Part shown: one piece after another, positions 6,898 to 15,869 of the stretch
Layout of the letters: the number at the start of each line of letters is the position of its first letter
Position numbering within the stretch: the stretch's first letter is position 1
Origin: Actinomycetota bacterium
GTDB lineage: Bacteria; Actinomycetota; Actinomycetes; Actinomycetales; Microbacteriaceae
Reading direction: 5' to 3'
Length of the DNA stretch: 64,000 nucleotides
Assembly: GCA_018268515.1 (NCBI GenBank)
Contig: JAFDWK010000018.1
Location: 1-64,000, forward strand
The notes under the pieces: generated by a model
What the model saw: the letters and a program-made list of their open reading frames with translations, nothing else
Told to the model about the DNA's origin: nothing
Database searches by the model: none
Made by a program: the position numbers and the translations under genes

Positions 6898-7980
6898 GTG
6901 AGCGTCACGCCTCCCGTCGTCGCGCGGGGCTCACTCGGTCAGCGGCTCGACGAGGGCATCCGCGCACTGACCCCCGGCTACTTCGCGCTCGTGATGGCGA
7001 CGGGGATCCTGTCGGTCGCGATGCGGACCGACGGCTGGATGCTCGTCTCCCGGATCCTGCTGGGGATCGCGATCGCGAGCTATCTCGTGCTCATCGTGCT
7101 GAACGTGGTGCGCGCGCTGCGGCATCCTCACGCGATGGCCGAGGACTTCGCGGATCCGGCGCGCGCGTTCGGGTTCTTCACGTTCGTGGCGGCGACCTGC
7201 GTGCTGGGCACGCGGATCAGCGCCGACGGCTTCTCCCCGATCGTGCTCGTGCTGCTGCTCATCGGCGTGCTGGCGTGGATCGTGCTCGGCTACACCGTGC
7301 CGTGGACGGCCGTGCTGGGTAAGCGGAAGACCACCGCGCTGCGCACCGCGAACGGCACCTGGTTCATCTGGGCGGTGGCCAGCCAGGCCGTCGCCGTACT
7401 CGCGGCGGGCATCGAGCCCGAGCTGCCGGCGATGCGGGACGGGATGGCGCTGCTCGCCGTGTTCTCCTGGTCGGTCGGCACGTTCCTGTACTGCGCGGTC
7501 GGGGTGTTCGTCGGGGTGCGGATGCTCGCGTACCCCTTCCGCCCGGAGGACCTCACGCCGCCGTACTGGGTCGCGATGGGGGCGACCGCGATCACTGTGG
7601 TCGCCGGGGCGCGCATCGTCGAGATGGCGGATGCGCCCATGGTCGACGCGACGCGCGGGCTCATCGCCGGGGCCGCGGTCTTCTTCTGGGCGTTCGGCAC
7701 CTGGCTGATCCCGGTGCTGGTGATGGCCGGCTGGTGGAAGCATGTGCGCCATCGCGTGCCGCTGCGGTACGACCCGACGCTGTGGAGCATCGTGTTCCCC
7801 CTCGGCATGTACGGCGTCGGCTCGCAGTTCCTCGGCGACGTCGACCGCCTGCCGATCGTGCACGCGATCGGGTTCGGGGAGAGCTGGTTCGCCCTGGCGG
7901 CGTGGGCGGTGACCTTCGTCGCGATGCTCGCCGCGATCTGGCGGCGCGTGCTGCGCCGACCGGCCTCGCTCGGCGGGTGA
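6898..7980 (+). CDS. TDT-family transporter (tellurite-resistance/dicarboxylate type)
   Basis: 360-residue integral membrane protein with ten predicted helices and the opening LTPGYFALVMATGILSVA that marks the TDT family (TehA, Mae1, plant SLAC1 anion channels). Members carry dicarboxylates, sulfite or other anions. GTG start chosen because it directly follows the cupin stop; the ORF has no better start upstream. Cotranscription with the cupin suggests joint regulation. Substrate not predictable. Confidence 0.88.
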   Translation: MSVTPPVVARGSLGQRLDEGIRALTPGYFALVMATGILSVAMRTDGWMLVSRILLGIAIASYLVLIVLNVVRALRHPHAMAEDFADPARAFGFFTFVAATCVLGTRISADGFSPIVLVLLLIGVLAWIVLGYTVPWTAVLGKRKTTALRTANGTWFIWAVASQAVAVLAAGIEPELPAMRDGMALLAVFSWSVGTFLYCAVGVFVGVRMLAYPFRPEDLTPPYWVAMGATAITVVAGARIVEMADAPMVDATRGLIAGAAVFFWAFGTWLIPVLVMAGWWKHVRHRVPLRYDPTLWSIVFPLGMYGVGSQFLGDVDRLPIVHAIGFGESWFALAAWAVTFVAMLAAIWRRVLRRPASLGG

Positions 7981-8011
7981 GACCGGTCCGCCCCGCGGGT
8001 GGGAGCGGACC

Positions 8012-8368
8012 TCAGTCGAGCAGGTGCCGCGTGTAACGTGCGGGCTCGCCGAGGAACGATCGCCGGCGCCGCACGAGTTCCAGATCCTCCCGGATCGCCG
8101 GGCGGAGCCCCCACTCCCCGACCTCGAGGATCCTCGCGCACGGCAGCGCGGCGAGCAGGGCGAATGCGTCGCGCAGAACACCTGCCCCGCCCTGATCGGC
8201 GATCCGGCGCAGCACCGCGATGAGACTCCGCGTGGACGAGAACGACAGCGCCGCCTCTGGCTCGTCGAGGCAGTGGAAACCGGGATCGTCGAAGCGGGTG
8301 CCGAGCACGGCGAGGAGCGATTCGCGGTGGCTCAGCTCGCGCACGGCGAGCACCTCGCAGCACCCCAC
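8012..8368 (-). pseudogene. Decayed COG3910-type ABC-like ATPase (C-terminal half, frameshifted)
   Basis: Encodes the second half of a predicted ATPase of about 240 residues: SHRESLLAVL (signature-like) and CLDEPEAALS (Walker B) are intact, but the Walker A half is missing because the HutD-like gene ends immediately upstream. After RRIADQGG the open frame reads GAGVLRDAFALLAA, whereas the neighbouring frame over the same DNA reads QVFCATHSP, the expected switch-His motif. One extra G near 8197 and one missing C near 8171 would explain this. The frame is then restored (ARILEVGEWGL). The product would lack P-loop and switch histidine. Confidence 0.75.
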
Positions 8369-8372
8369 CCGG

Positions 8373-8975
8373 TCAGCCGACGACCATGAGGGCCCGGGCG
8401 TCCTCGGCGACGATCCCGGGCCCGCGGGCGGCGTCGTCGACGCCCGTCCTTGCGGGCGGCAGCACCAGCGCCTCCATCGCCGCTGCCGTGCCGCCGCCCA
8501 TGCTCACCCTCCCCGAGCGCACGACGACGGCGCGCACCGTGCCGGACAGTTCCGAGGGGCCGTGCAGGTCGGCGAAGATCAGCGCCGGCGTCGCCCGCGA
8601 CGGCACCGAGGACAGGACGAGGATCCGGCTCAGCTCGGCGGCGCGCAGCCGGGGCCGGCGCAGTTCCAGAAGCGCCCCCGTGTGCCGCAGCACCCGCTCC
8701 TTGCGCAGCCCCACCGAGGCCCCGGGACCGACGTCGACCTGCGGACCGCCGATGCCCGCAAGCACGTGCGAGGCGTCGGGTGCCAGGTGCAGCATGCCCA
8801 CCGGGCCGCGCAGCTCGACGAGCTGCAGCATCCAGTGCAGCTGGTCGTTCCTCCCCCGTTCCGCGCAGATCTCGCGCACATGCCCGCCCCCTGCGGCGAG
8901 TCCGCGCCTCGGCAGGCTCCGCAGCTGCAAGAGCTCGGCCGGCGCAGTGCTCGCCGCAAGGGGGACGGGGTTCAT
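8373..8975 (-). CDS. HutD-like protein
   Basis: About 200 residues resembling the HutD/Ves cupin-like family: AAGGGHVREICAE corresponds to the family motif W-x-NGGG-x-TREI, followed by LHWMLQLVELRGPVGML and VLAGIGGPQVDV. HutD proteins are found with histidine-utilisation and nitrogen genes and are thought to sense or buffer pathway intermediates. The ATG at 8975 lies 4 nt after the amt stop codon, so it is probably translationally coupled to the ammonium transporter. Several family residues are altered (the W and N of the motif are missing), so divergence or early decay is possible. Confidence 0.5.
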   Translation of the reverse strand: MNPVPLAASTAPAELLQLRSLPRRGLAAGGGHVREICAERGRNDQLHWMLQLVELRGPVGMLHLAPDASHVLAGIGGPQVDVGPGASVGLRKERVLRHTGALLELRRPRLRAAELSRILVLSSVPSRATPALIFADLHGPSELSGTVRAVVVRSGRVSMGGGTAAAMEALVLPPARTGVDDAARGPGIVAEDARALMVVG

Positions 8976-8979
8976 CGGC

Positions 8980-10248
8980 TCAGACCCGCGCGCCGGTGAG
9001 GACATAGCCCTCTTCGCCATGCACCACGGTGTCGAGGCCGGCGATCTCGTCCTCGTCCTTGACGCGGAACCCGATGACCTTCTCGATCACGAAGCCGATG
9101 CCATACGCGAGGACGAAAGAGTACGCCAGCACTGCCCCCGCCGCGAGCGCCTGCGCCGCGAGCTGCGCGAAGCTGCCGCTGTAGATCAGGCCCGTGCCGT
9201 TGGCGAAGATGCCGAGGTACAGCGTGCCGATGATGCCGCCGACGAGGTGGATGCCTACCACGTCGAGGGAATCGTCGAAGCCGAGCTTGTACTTGAGATC
9301 GATGGCGAGCTGGCAGATGGCCCCGGCGAGCAGGCCCAGCACGACCGCCCAGATCGGGGTCAGCGCCGCGCACGCCGGGGTGATCGCGACGAGACCGGCC
9401 ACGGCGCCCGACGCGGCGCCGACCGAGGTGGGCTTGCCGTTGCGGATCTTCTCCATCACCAGCCAGCTCAGCAGCGCGGCGGCGGGCGCGGCGATCGTGT
9501 TCACGAAGGCGACCGCAGCGGTGCCGTCGGCGGCGAGCTCGGAGCCCGCGTTGAAGCCGAACCATCCGAACCACAGCAATCCGGCGCCCAGCAGCACGAA
9601 CGGCGGGTTGTGCGGCACGTCGGCGCCCTTCTGGAAGCCGAGCCGCTTGCCGAGCACGAGCGCCAGGGCGAGCGCCGCTGCACCGGCGTTGATGTGCACA
9701 GCGGTGCCGCCGGCGAAGTCGATGGCTCCGACTCCGAGCAGCTCCTGCAGACCGTGCGTGACCCAGCCGCCATAGGCGAAGGAGCCGTCCTTGTTCAGCC
9801 CGAAGTTGAACACCCAGCTTGCGACGGGGAAGTACACGACCGTCGCCCAGATGCCGGCGAAGATCATCCAGGATCCGAACTTCGCGCGGTCGGCGATCGC
9901 ACCGGAGATGAGGGCGACGGTGATGATCGCGAAGGTCGCCTGGAAGGCGACGAAGGCGAGTGGGGGATAGGCCGCGTCCTTGGGCACCTCGAGGAGGTTG
10001 GACAGCCCGATCGAGGACCAGTCGATGGCCCAGGGGGCGACCGTCCCGTGGTTGCCCGGGAAGGCGATCGCATAGCCGTAGACGACCCACAGCACGCCGA
10101 TCAGGCCGATCGCGCCGAAGCTCATCATCATCATGCTGATCACGCTCTTGGCTTTCACCAGGCCGCCGTAGAAGAACGCGAGCCCCGGTGTCATCAGCAG
10201 CACGAGGGCCGCGCAGATCAAGACGAAGGCGGTGTTTCCCTGATCCAT
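8980..10248 (-). CDS. amt: Ammonium transporter
   Basis: 422-residue Amt/MEP/Rh channel with eleven hydrophobic segments. The start LVLLMTPGLAFFYGGLVKAKSVISMMMM is the classical Amt N-terminal signature, and DFAGGTAVHINAG and VVGIHLVGGIIGT hold the two pore histidines. Moves ammonium across the inner membrane during nitrogen limitation. Ribosome-binding site GGAGAGG precedes the ATG. The upstream region holds 11-bp phased GAAAC half-sites like those bound by GlnR, which agrees with nitrogen control. No glnK/glnB is adjacent, unlike in many bacteria. Confidence 0.96.
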   Translation of the reverse strand: MDQGNTAFVLICAALVLLMTPGLAFFYGGLVKAKSVISMMMMSFGAIGLIGVLWVVYGYAIAFPGNHGTVAPWAIDWSSIGLSNLLEVPKDAAYPPLAFVAFQATFAIITVALISGAIADRAKFGSWMIFAGIWATVVYFPVASWVFNFGLNKDGSFAYGGWVTHGLQELLGVGAIDFAGGTAVHINAGAAALALALVLGKRLGFQKGADVPHNPPFVLLGAGLLWFGWFGFNAGSELAADGTAAVAFVNTIAAPAAALLSWLVMEKIRNGKPTSVGAASGAVAGLVAITPACAALTPIWAVVLGLLAGAICQLAIDLKYKLGFDDSLDVVGIHLVGGIIGTLYLGIFANGTGLIYSGSFAQLAAQALAAGAVLAYSFVLAYGIGFVIEKVIGFRVKDEDEIAGLDTVVHGEEGYVLTGARV

Positions 10249-10302
10249 GAGGGCCTCTCCTCTCTGTCACGACGCCCCTGCGGCGTCGGGTGAAGTCAGA
10301 TT

Positions 10303-10351
10303 GCCACCGGCGCGTTTCGCCTCGACGCGCGCTGTGTTTCCGGCGCGTTTC
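10303..10351 (-). promoter_or_regulatory. Putative GlnR half-site array upstream of amt
   Basis: Reading toward amt on the minus strand, GAAAC occurs at 10351-10347, 10340-10336 and 10318-10314, with GTGGC at 10307-10303. All starts are multiples of 11 bp apart (0, 11, 33, 44). Actinobacterial GlnR binds alternating gTnAc and GaAAc half-sites with 6-nt gaps, that is 11-bp phasing, and amt is a standard target. The array ends 55 nt before the amt ATG. Confidence 0.55.
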
Positions 10352-10410
10352 GTCGTGCGCCTGCGGCGTGAACTCCTGATGACGAGGCACCCGCCTGGCA
10401 GGATGAGGCC

Positions 10411-11448
10411 ATGCGCGCAGTGGTGTTCGATGCGGTCCGTGCCCAGCCCGAGGTCCGGGAGGTTCCGGAGCCCGAGCTCCCCGCCGACGGAGTGCTCGTG
10501 CAGGTGCGTGCCACAGGCCTGTGCCGGAGCGACTGGCACGCCTGGGCCGGGCACGACGACATCGCCTTCCCGCACGTGCCCGGGCACGAACTCGCCGGGG
10601 TCATCGCCGCCGTGGGGGCGCAGGTGACGCGCTGGCGGGTCGGCGACCGCGTGACCGTGCCCTTCGTCTGCGGCTGCGGGCGGTGCGAGTGGTGCCTGTC
10701 CGGCGACGCGCAGGTCTGCCCCGACCAGCAGCAGCCCGGATTCACGCACTGGGGATCCTTCGCCGAGGTCGTCGCCCTGCACGCCGCCGATGTCAACCTC
10801 GTCGCGCTCCCGAACGAGGTCGACTTCGCCACGGCGGCGAGCCTCGGCTGTCGCTTCGCCACCGCCTTCCGCGCGCTCGTCGGGCGCGCCCGGGTGCGCG
10901 AGGGCGAGTGGGTCACCGTGGTCGGCGCCGGCGGCGTCGGCCTCAGCGCCGTCATGATCGCGCGGGCGTGCGGCGCCGGCGTGATCGCGGTGGACCGCAA
11001 CCCGGAGGCGCTCGCCGTGGCGAGAGAGGTCGGCGCCGCGCACACGCTCCTCGCCGACGGAACCGACATCCCGGCCGCCGTCGCCGCGCTGACCGGCGGG
11101 GGCAGCCATATCTCGGTCGACGCCGTCGGCAGCGAGCAGACACTCGCCGACGCGGTCCTGGGGCTGCGCCGGCGCGGCCGGCATGTGCAGATCGGCCTGC
11201 TCCCGCCCATCGACGGACACCCCCGCGTGCCGATGGAGCGGGTGATCGGCTGGGAGCTCGACCTGCTCGGAAGCCACGGGATGGCGGCCGCCGACTACCC
11301 CGCGATGATGGCGATGATCGCCGCGGGGCGCCTCGAGCCGCAGCGTCTCATCGAGCGCACGATCGGACTCGAGGAGGCGGCGGCGCTGCTGCCCGCGTTC
11401 GACCGGGCGAAGGTGGCGGGTATGACCATGATCGATCCCCGGCGCTGA
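10411..11448 (+). CDS. Zinc-dependent alcohol dehydrogenase
   Basis: 345-residue medium-chain dehydrogenase. Catalytic zinc ligands Cys38 and His59-Glu60 (GLCRSDWHAW, PGHE); structural zinc cysteines 89, 92, 95 and 103 (CGCGRCEWC…C). The Rossmann motif GAGGVGLS lies near residue 170 followed by DRNPEA, which favours NAD(H). Closest in pattern to the zinc-dependent alcohol dehydrogenase / 2-deoxy-scyllo-inosamine or benzyl-alcohol type groups; the alcohol is not identifiable. It is divergent from amt and shares the promoter region with it. Confidence 0.92.
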   Translation: MRAVVFDAVRAQPEVREVPEPELPADGVLVQVRATGLCRSDWHAWAGHDDIAFPHVPGHELAGVIAAVGAQVTRWRVGDRVTVPFVCGCGRCEWCLSGDAQVCPDQQQPGFTHWGSFAEVVALHAADVNLVALPNEVDFATAASLGCRFATAFRALVGRARVREGEWVTVVGAGGVGLSAVMIARACGAGVIAVDRNPEALAVAREVGAAHTLLADGTDIPAAVAALTGGGSHISVDAVGSEQTLADAVLGLRRRGRHVQIGLLPPIDGHPRVPMERVIGWELDLLGSHGMAAADYPAMMAMIAAGRLEPQRLIERTIGLEEAAALLPAFDRAKVAGMTMIDPRR

Positions 11449-11463
11449 CCGCGCGGCACCGAT

Positions 11464-11640
11464 AGATCGGTCGAAGAAGAGCCCGATGACCTGGCCACGC
11501 CTCTCGGCACCGAGCTCGAGGGCCAGGGCAGCGGGTATGCCGGGATCGCGTATCGCGTGATCGTCCGCATCGATGAATCCGCCAGAGTGATCTTCGTGCT
11601 GCGGATCGCGCACCGCGCGGACGTCTCCCGGCGCGGCTGA
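11464..11640 (+). pseudogene. RelE/ParE toxin C-terminal remnant
   Basis: After the dehydrogenase stop an open stretch ends with YRVIVRIDESARVIFVLRIA and HRADV, the highly characteristic C-terminal half of type II RelE/ParE toxins. About 35 N-terminal residues are missing, there is no convincing start codon, and no antitoxin gene lies upstream. It is therefore a relic of a toxin-antitoxin pair, probably inactive. Confidence 0.7.
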
Positions 11641-11643
11641 GCG

Positions 11644-12243
11644 CTACGGGGCGGGCGTCGCCGAGACGCAACCCGGCGGGCGGGAGTTGCCGCTCAGCTC
11701 GAAGTCCTGACAGGTCAGGAACCGGCCGTTGAACACGCCGAGCAGGAACGACCCCACGGCCACCGCGACGACGATCCCCGCGATCGCCCAGCGCACCCCG
11801 CGGGAGAGGGCGCTGAAGGTCTCCGGCCAGAGGATTCCCACCAGCGTCCACAGCGTGAACGGGATCCCGAGCAGCCCGACCACGACGGCGATGAGGTCGA
11901 GGATCACGACGGCCAGGCCCCCGGTCGGGTTCTCGGGTGTGAACGCGAGCGCGAGCCACAGCGACGGGACCGCCAGCGCGACGACCCGCCACCATCGCCG
12001 CCCCATCGAGCGGGGCTGCGTGAGCACGAGCACGATCCCCACCGTCGCGGCGACCCACACGGTCAGCATCTGGTCGAAGAACAACTCCCCCCAGGCCCCG
12101 AGCGTGAACGCCGGCCACCAGATCGCGATCGACATGCTGATCGCCACGAGCGCGAACGCCCGGTGCCGGGCCGCACCGGATTCGGGGCCCTCGTCCGCCG
12201 CGGCGCCGACGTCATCGGGATCGGGAGGCGCCTGCGCGCTCAT
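11644..12243 (-). CDS. Hypothetical membrane protein
   Basis: 199 residues: an acidic, disordered N-terminus of about 25 residues, then four to five hydrophobic helices (AFALVAISMSIAIWWPAF, MLTVWVAATVGIVLVL, VVALAVPSLWLALAF, LAVVILDLIAVVVGLLG, WAIAGIVVAVAVGSFLLGVF) and an extracytoplasmic tail with two cysteines. No family recognised. It follows the PNPOx-like gene at about 140 nt on the same strand and converges on the ParE remnant. Confidence 0.6.
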   Translation of the reverse strand: MSAQAPPDPDDVGAAADEGPESGAARHRAFALVAISMSIAIWWPAFTLGAWGELFFDQMLTVWVAATVGIVLVLTQPRSMGRRWWRVVALAVPSLWLALAFTPENPTGGLAVVILDLIAVVVGLLGIPFTLWTLVGILWPETFSALSRGVRWAIAGIVVAVAVGSFLLGVFNGRFLTCQDFELSGNSRPPGCVSATPAP

Positions 12244-12381
12244 CGGCGCCCCCGGAGCACCGCGGGGAGTCCGGTGGGCGGCGTCGGCACGGTGACGACG
12301 GGCGAAGGAGCGTGCACGTCCTCAGCCAAGCGCAGAAGAGGTTGAATCGGGGCCAGGGACACGGCACCCGAGGCGGGTGCG

Positions 12382-12795
12382 CTACGCGGGCCGGCGGAAC
12401 GTGCGCCCCGAAACGGTCGTCGGCCGGATCCGCACCCAGCGGTCCTTGGGCTCCGGCGCCCAGGGGGTGACACCGGTGCGTTCCGCCTCGAGCACGTCCG
12501 CGTCGCGGTCGATCTCCTCGGCGGTGCCCTTCACTGCGACACTGAAGACCTGGTCGCCGTCCGTCCCGTCGATCTCGAACACGACCCGCTGCCGGATCGT
12601 CAGCTCGAGCAGCTTCGTTCCGGGCGCGGTGCGGAAGACGATCGTGCCGTCGAGCACGGCGTGATTGATCGGGAAGATGTCGATCTCGTCGGCCGCGGCC
12701 ACGGCGATGCGTCCATATGGCGCGACGCGGATCCGATCCCAGCATTCGTCTTCGCTGAGCGCCTGCGTCGGCTCCCGGTCGTCTTCGGTGTCCAT
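12382..12795 (-). CDS. Pyridoxamine 5'-phosphate oxidase-like flavoprotein
   Basis: 137 residues with the split-barrel FMN-binding fold of COG3467-type proteins: GRIAVAAADEIDIFPINHAV, then TIVFRTAPGTKL and VVFEIDG. The start at ATG 12795 is preferred over 12807 because GGGAG sits just upstream. Such small F420/FMN split-barrel proteins are frequent members of Dos-type hypoxia regulons. A 14-bp DevR-like box lies 34 nt before this start, matching the spacing seen at the universal stress and MBL genes nearby. The enzymatic reaction is unknown; a redox or nitroreductase-like role is the usual guess. Confidence 0.85.
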   Translation of the reverse strand: MDTEDDREPTQALSEDECWDRIRVAPYGRIAVAAADEIDIFPINHAVLDGTIVFRTAPGTKLLELTIRQRVVFEIDGTDGDQVFSVAVKGTAEEIDRDADVLEAERTGVTPWAPEPKDRWVRIRPTTVSGRTFRRPA

Positions 12796-12829
12796 GCTCC
12801 CAATCATGCTCCGATCCACGGATCGTCGC

Positions 12830-12843
12830 GAGACGAAAGTCCC
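12830..12843 (-). promoter_or_regulatory. DevR/DosR-like box upstream of the PNPOx-like gene
   Basis: Minus strand reads GGGACTTTCGTCTC, 13 of 14 positions identical to the window consensus GGGACTTTCGTCCC and close to the core of the mycobacterial DosR box. It ends 34 nt before the start codon. Confidence 0.6.
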
Positions 12844-12844
12844 A

Positions 12845-13448
12845 TCACGCCCGCGAGGAGGCTCCGGTGCGGCGATGCCCGGCCCGTCCGGATCGCGTGG
12901 TGAACCGCGCCGCCCGCCGCAGCACGCGCCGAGCCGGGTGCCGCGGCGCACGCGCGACGGCCGGTGCGTCGCCCACCCGGCGGAAGTACCAGAGCTTCGC
13001 GAGCTCGACGAGCACCAGGTAGAGGATCAGCATCCCCACGAGCGCGAGGAAGAACGGCGCGGTACTCGTTGACGAAGCCGAGCCCGACGCTGATCAGCAG
13101 GATCACTCCGATCACGACCGCGTCCGTGGCGTCCCCGACGAACCCGGCCACGAAGGCCGTCCCGAACAGCATCAGCACGATCGGGCTGCGCAACTGCCGT
13201 CCCAGCACCCGCCAGGGCCGCGCGCGATGACCCCGGATCGCATTGGGGCCGAGGCGTGCGAGCCGCCGGGCAGCCTCGTCCGGGGTGAGTCCGGTCTCGT
13301 CCGCGCCGAGTTCCGTCAGCACCTGCACCGCGTCCTCCGCGGCGCAGCGGCGCACCGCGCTCAGCGGATCCGTGGTCGCTCCGTCAGGCGCGTCCCTCTC
13401 CCGTGTCGCCGCATCCGCCTTCGCGTCCGTGATCGGGTCAGCGGGCAC
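12845..13448 (-). pseudogene. Remnant of a cation P-type ATPase with large internal deletion
   Basis: The 5' part encodes a normal cation-ATPase N-terminus (AVQVLTELGADETGLTPDEA, RLARLGPNAI, RSPIVLMLFGTAF) up to GLGFVNEYRA. The DNA then jumps, out of frame, to APFFLALVGMLILYLVLVE and LAKLWYFRR, the extreme C-terminus of Mg2+-type P-type ATPases. About 600 or more codons including phosphorylation and ATP-binding domains are gone. The GTG at 13448 overlaps the phosphoketolase stop, so the ancestral gene was translationally coupled to xfp. Not functional as a transporter. Confidence 0.85.
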
Positions 13449-15867
13449 GGTCCCAACTCCACTCGGCCACCTCGGGGATGTCCTCGCCGTGGGCGCGGGT
13501 GTAGGCGCGGGCGCGCAGCCGGGCGTCCTGCAGCTCCTGCCGCAGCGCGGCGCAGCGCTGGGCGAGGCCCGGCACACGGTCGATCGCGTCGATCGCCAGC
13601 TGGTACCGGTCGAGGTCGTTGAGCATGACCATGTCGAACGGCGTCGTGGTCGTGCCGTTCTCCTTGTACCCGCGCACGTGCAGGTTGTCGTGCCCGTGCC
13701 GGCGGTACGCGAGCCGGTGGATGAGCCAGGGGTAGCCGTGGTAGGCGAAGATGACCGGGCGGTCCACGGTGAAGATCGCGTCGAACTCGCGGTCCGGCAA
13801 CCCGTGCGGGTGCTCGCTCTCCGACTGCAGCCGCATCAGGTCGACGACGTTGACCACGCGCACGCGCAGCTCCGGCAGCGCGTTCCGCAGGATCTGCGCG
13901 GCAGCGAGGACCTCCAGGGTGGGGATGTCGCCCGCAGCGGCGAGAACGACGTCCGGATCCTGTCCCGTCTCCTCGGTGCCCGCCCACTCCAGGATTCCGA
14001 GGCCGCGCGTGCAATGGGCGACGGCTTCGTCCATGCTCAGCCAGTTGGCAGCGGGCTGCTTGCCCGCGACGACGACGTTGACGTGGTCGGTCGAGCGCAG
14101 GCAGTGATCGTAGGTGGACAGCAGCGTGTTGGCATCGAACGGGAGGTACACCCGCACCACCTCGGCGCTCTTGTTCACGACGTGGTCGATGAATCCCGGA
14201 TCCTGGTGGCTGAACCCGTTGTGGTCCTGACGCCAGACGTGGCTGGTGAGCAGGTAGTTCAGGCTGGAGATCGGGCGCCGCCAGCCGATCCCGCGGGTGA
14301 CCTTGAGCCACTTCGCGTGCTGGTTGAACATCGAGTCGACGATGTGGATGAACGCCTCGTAGCAGGTGAACAGGCCGTGGCGTCCGGTGAGCAGATACCC
14401 CTCCAGCCAGCCCTGGCACTGATGCTCGCTGAGCATCTCCATGACTCGGCCGACCCGGGCCAGGTGGTCGTCCGTGGGCAGGATCTGTGCGACCCACTGC
14501 TTCTGCGTGGCCTCGTAGACCGCCGGCGCGAGGCGGTTGGACGCGGTCTCGTCCGGGCCGAAGATGCGGAAATCGGTGGGATTGCGCCGGATGACCTCCG
14601 CGAGCCAGGTGCCGAGCACCCGCGTCGCCTCGGCCGTGGTGGCGCCCGGCGACGGCACATCCACGGCGAAGTCCCGGAAGTCCGGCAACGACAGCGGCAC
14701 GCGCAGCAGCCCGCCGTTGGCGACCGGGTTCGCACTCATCCGCCGCTCCCCCTCCGGCGCGATCCGGCCGATCAGCCCGACGGGAGCGCCCTCGGCGTCG
14801 AAGAGCTCCTCGGGGCGGTAACGCCGCATCCAGTCCTCGAGGATCCGGAGGTGCTCCGGCGTGTCCCTGGCGTTCGCGAGCGGAACCTGGTGCGCGCGGT
14901 AGGTGCCCTCCACGAGCACGCCGTCGACCTCGTGCGGGCCGGTCCATCCCTTCGGAGTGCGCAGGATGATCATCGGCCATTCGGGCGTCGCCGTCACAGG
15001 GTCGTCCGAGTGGTACCGACCGGCCTGCGCGTCGGCGCGGATGTGCGCGATCTCGTCGAACACCTCCTCGAGGAGTTCCGCGAACCGGCGGTGGATGCTG
15101 CGCGGATCCTCGTCGTCGAACCCGGCCGTGAACACGTAGGGCGCATAGCCGTAGCCGCGGAAGAGCTCGACCAGGCGACGCTCCGGGATCCGCGCGAGCA
15201 CCGTCGGGTTGGCGATCTTGTAGCCGTTCAGGTGCAGGATCGGCAGCACTGTGCCGTCCTGCACGGGATCCAGGAACTTGTTCGAGTGCCAGCCCGTCGC
15301 CGCGGGCCCGGTCTCCGCTTCGCCGTCGCCGACCACGCAGGTCACCACCAGGTCGGGGTTGTCGAATGCGGCGCCGAACGCGTGGCTCAGCGAGTAGCCC
15401 AGCTCGCCGCCCTCGTGGATGGAACCGGGGGTCTCCGGTGCGACGTGGCTCGGGATCCCTCCCGGGAAGGAGAACTGCCGGAACAGCCGCCGCACGCCGT
15501 CCTCGTCGCGGGCGATGTCGGGGTACACCTCGGAGTAGGTGCCGTCCAGGTAGGCGTTGGCGACCATGCCGGGGCCTCCGTGGCCCGGCCCTGTGATGAA
15601 GATCGAGCTCAGCGCGCGATCCCGGATCACGCGGTTGAGGTGCGCGTACAGGAAGTTCAGTCCGGGGGTCGTGCCCCAATGCCCGAGCAGCCGCGGCTTC
15701 ACATCCTCCGGCACGAGCGGGCGGCGCAGCAGCGGGTCGTCCAGCAGATAGATCTGGCCGGCGCTGAGGTAGTTCGCGGCCCGCCACCAGGCGTCGATGC
15801 TCTCGAGGTCGGTGTCATCGACGCTCCCCGGGGCCGGCGCGGGTGTCGTCGCGTGCGTCTCGCTCAT
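13438..15867 (-). CDS. xfp: Xylulose-5-phosphate/fructose-6-phosphate phosphoketolase
   Basis: 809-residue thiamine-diphosphate enzyme that splits xylulose-5-P or fructose-6-P with phosphate to acetyl phosphate plus a smaller sugar phosphate, giving a redox-neutral route to acetate/ATP. Landmarks: [41 protein letters not shown] (ThDP/Mg site), [19 protein letters not shown] and the C-terminal [17 protein letters not shown]. Full length for the family. It starts 2 nt after the ATPase stop (TGAgcATG), so it is in an operon with the heavy-metal ATPase. Its place inside a DevRS-like module suggests use under low oxygen. The reading frame stays open upstream through the ATPase gene, but that extension is a shadow. 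Confidence 0.96.
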   Translation of the reverse strand: MSETHATTPAPAPGSVDDTDLESIDAWWRAANYLSAGQIYLLDDPLLRRPLVPEDVKPRLLGHWGTTPGLNFLYAHLNRVIRDRALSSIFITGPGHGGPGMVANAYLDGTYSEVYPDIARDEDGVRRLFRQFSFPGGIPSHVAPETPGSIHEGGELGYSLSHAFGAAFDNPDLVVTCVVGDGEAETGPAATGWHSNKFLDPVQDGTVLPILHLNGYKIANPTVLARIPERRLVELFRGYGYAPYVFTAGFDDEDPRSIHRRFAELLEEVFDEIAHIRADAQAGRYHSDDPVTATPEWPMIILRTPKGWTGPHEVDGVLVEGTYRAHQVPLANARDTPEHLRILEDWMRRYRPEELFDAEGAPVGLIGRIAPEGERRMSANPVANGGLLRVPLSLPDFRDFAVDVPSPGATTAEATRVLGTWLAEVIRRNPTDFRIFGPDETASNRLAPAVYEATQKQWVAQILPTDDHLARVGRVMEMLSEHQCQGWLEGYLLTGRHGLFTCYEAFIHIVDSMFNQHAKWLKVTRGIGWRRPISSLNYLLTSHVWRQDHNGFSHQDPGFIDHVVNKSAEVVRVYLPFDANTLLSTYDHCLRSTDHVNVVVAGKQPAANWLSMDEAVAHCTRGLGILEWAGTEETGQDPDVVLAAAGDIPTLEVLAAAQILRNALPELRVRVVNVVDLMRLQSESEHPHGLPDREFDAIFTVDRPVIFAYHGYPWLIHRLAYRRHGHDNLHVRGYKENGTTTTPFDMVMLNDLDRYQLAIDAIDRVPGLAQRCAALRQELQDARLRARAYTRAHGEDIPEVAEWSWDRAR

Positions 15868-15869
15868 GC

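Noticed and set aside
8386..10293. Long plus-strand frame opposite amt and the HutD-like gene
   Set aside because: Composition is that of antisense shadow (Arg/Ala/Asp/His-rich, no domain); the minus strand encodes a clear Amt.
12240..12473. Short minus-strand frame of 77 codons between the membrane protein and the PNPOx-like gene
   Set aside because: No ribosome-binding site, low-complexity Pro/Arg content and overlap with the real PNPOx-like coding region.
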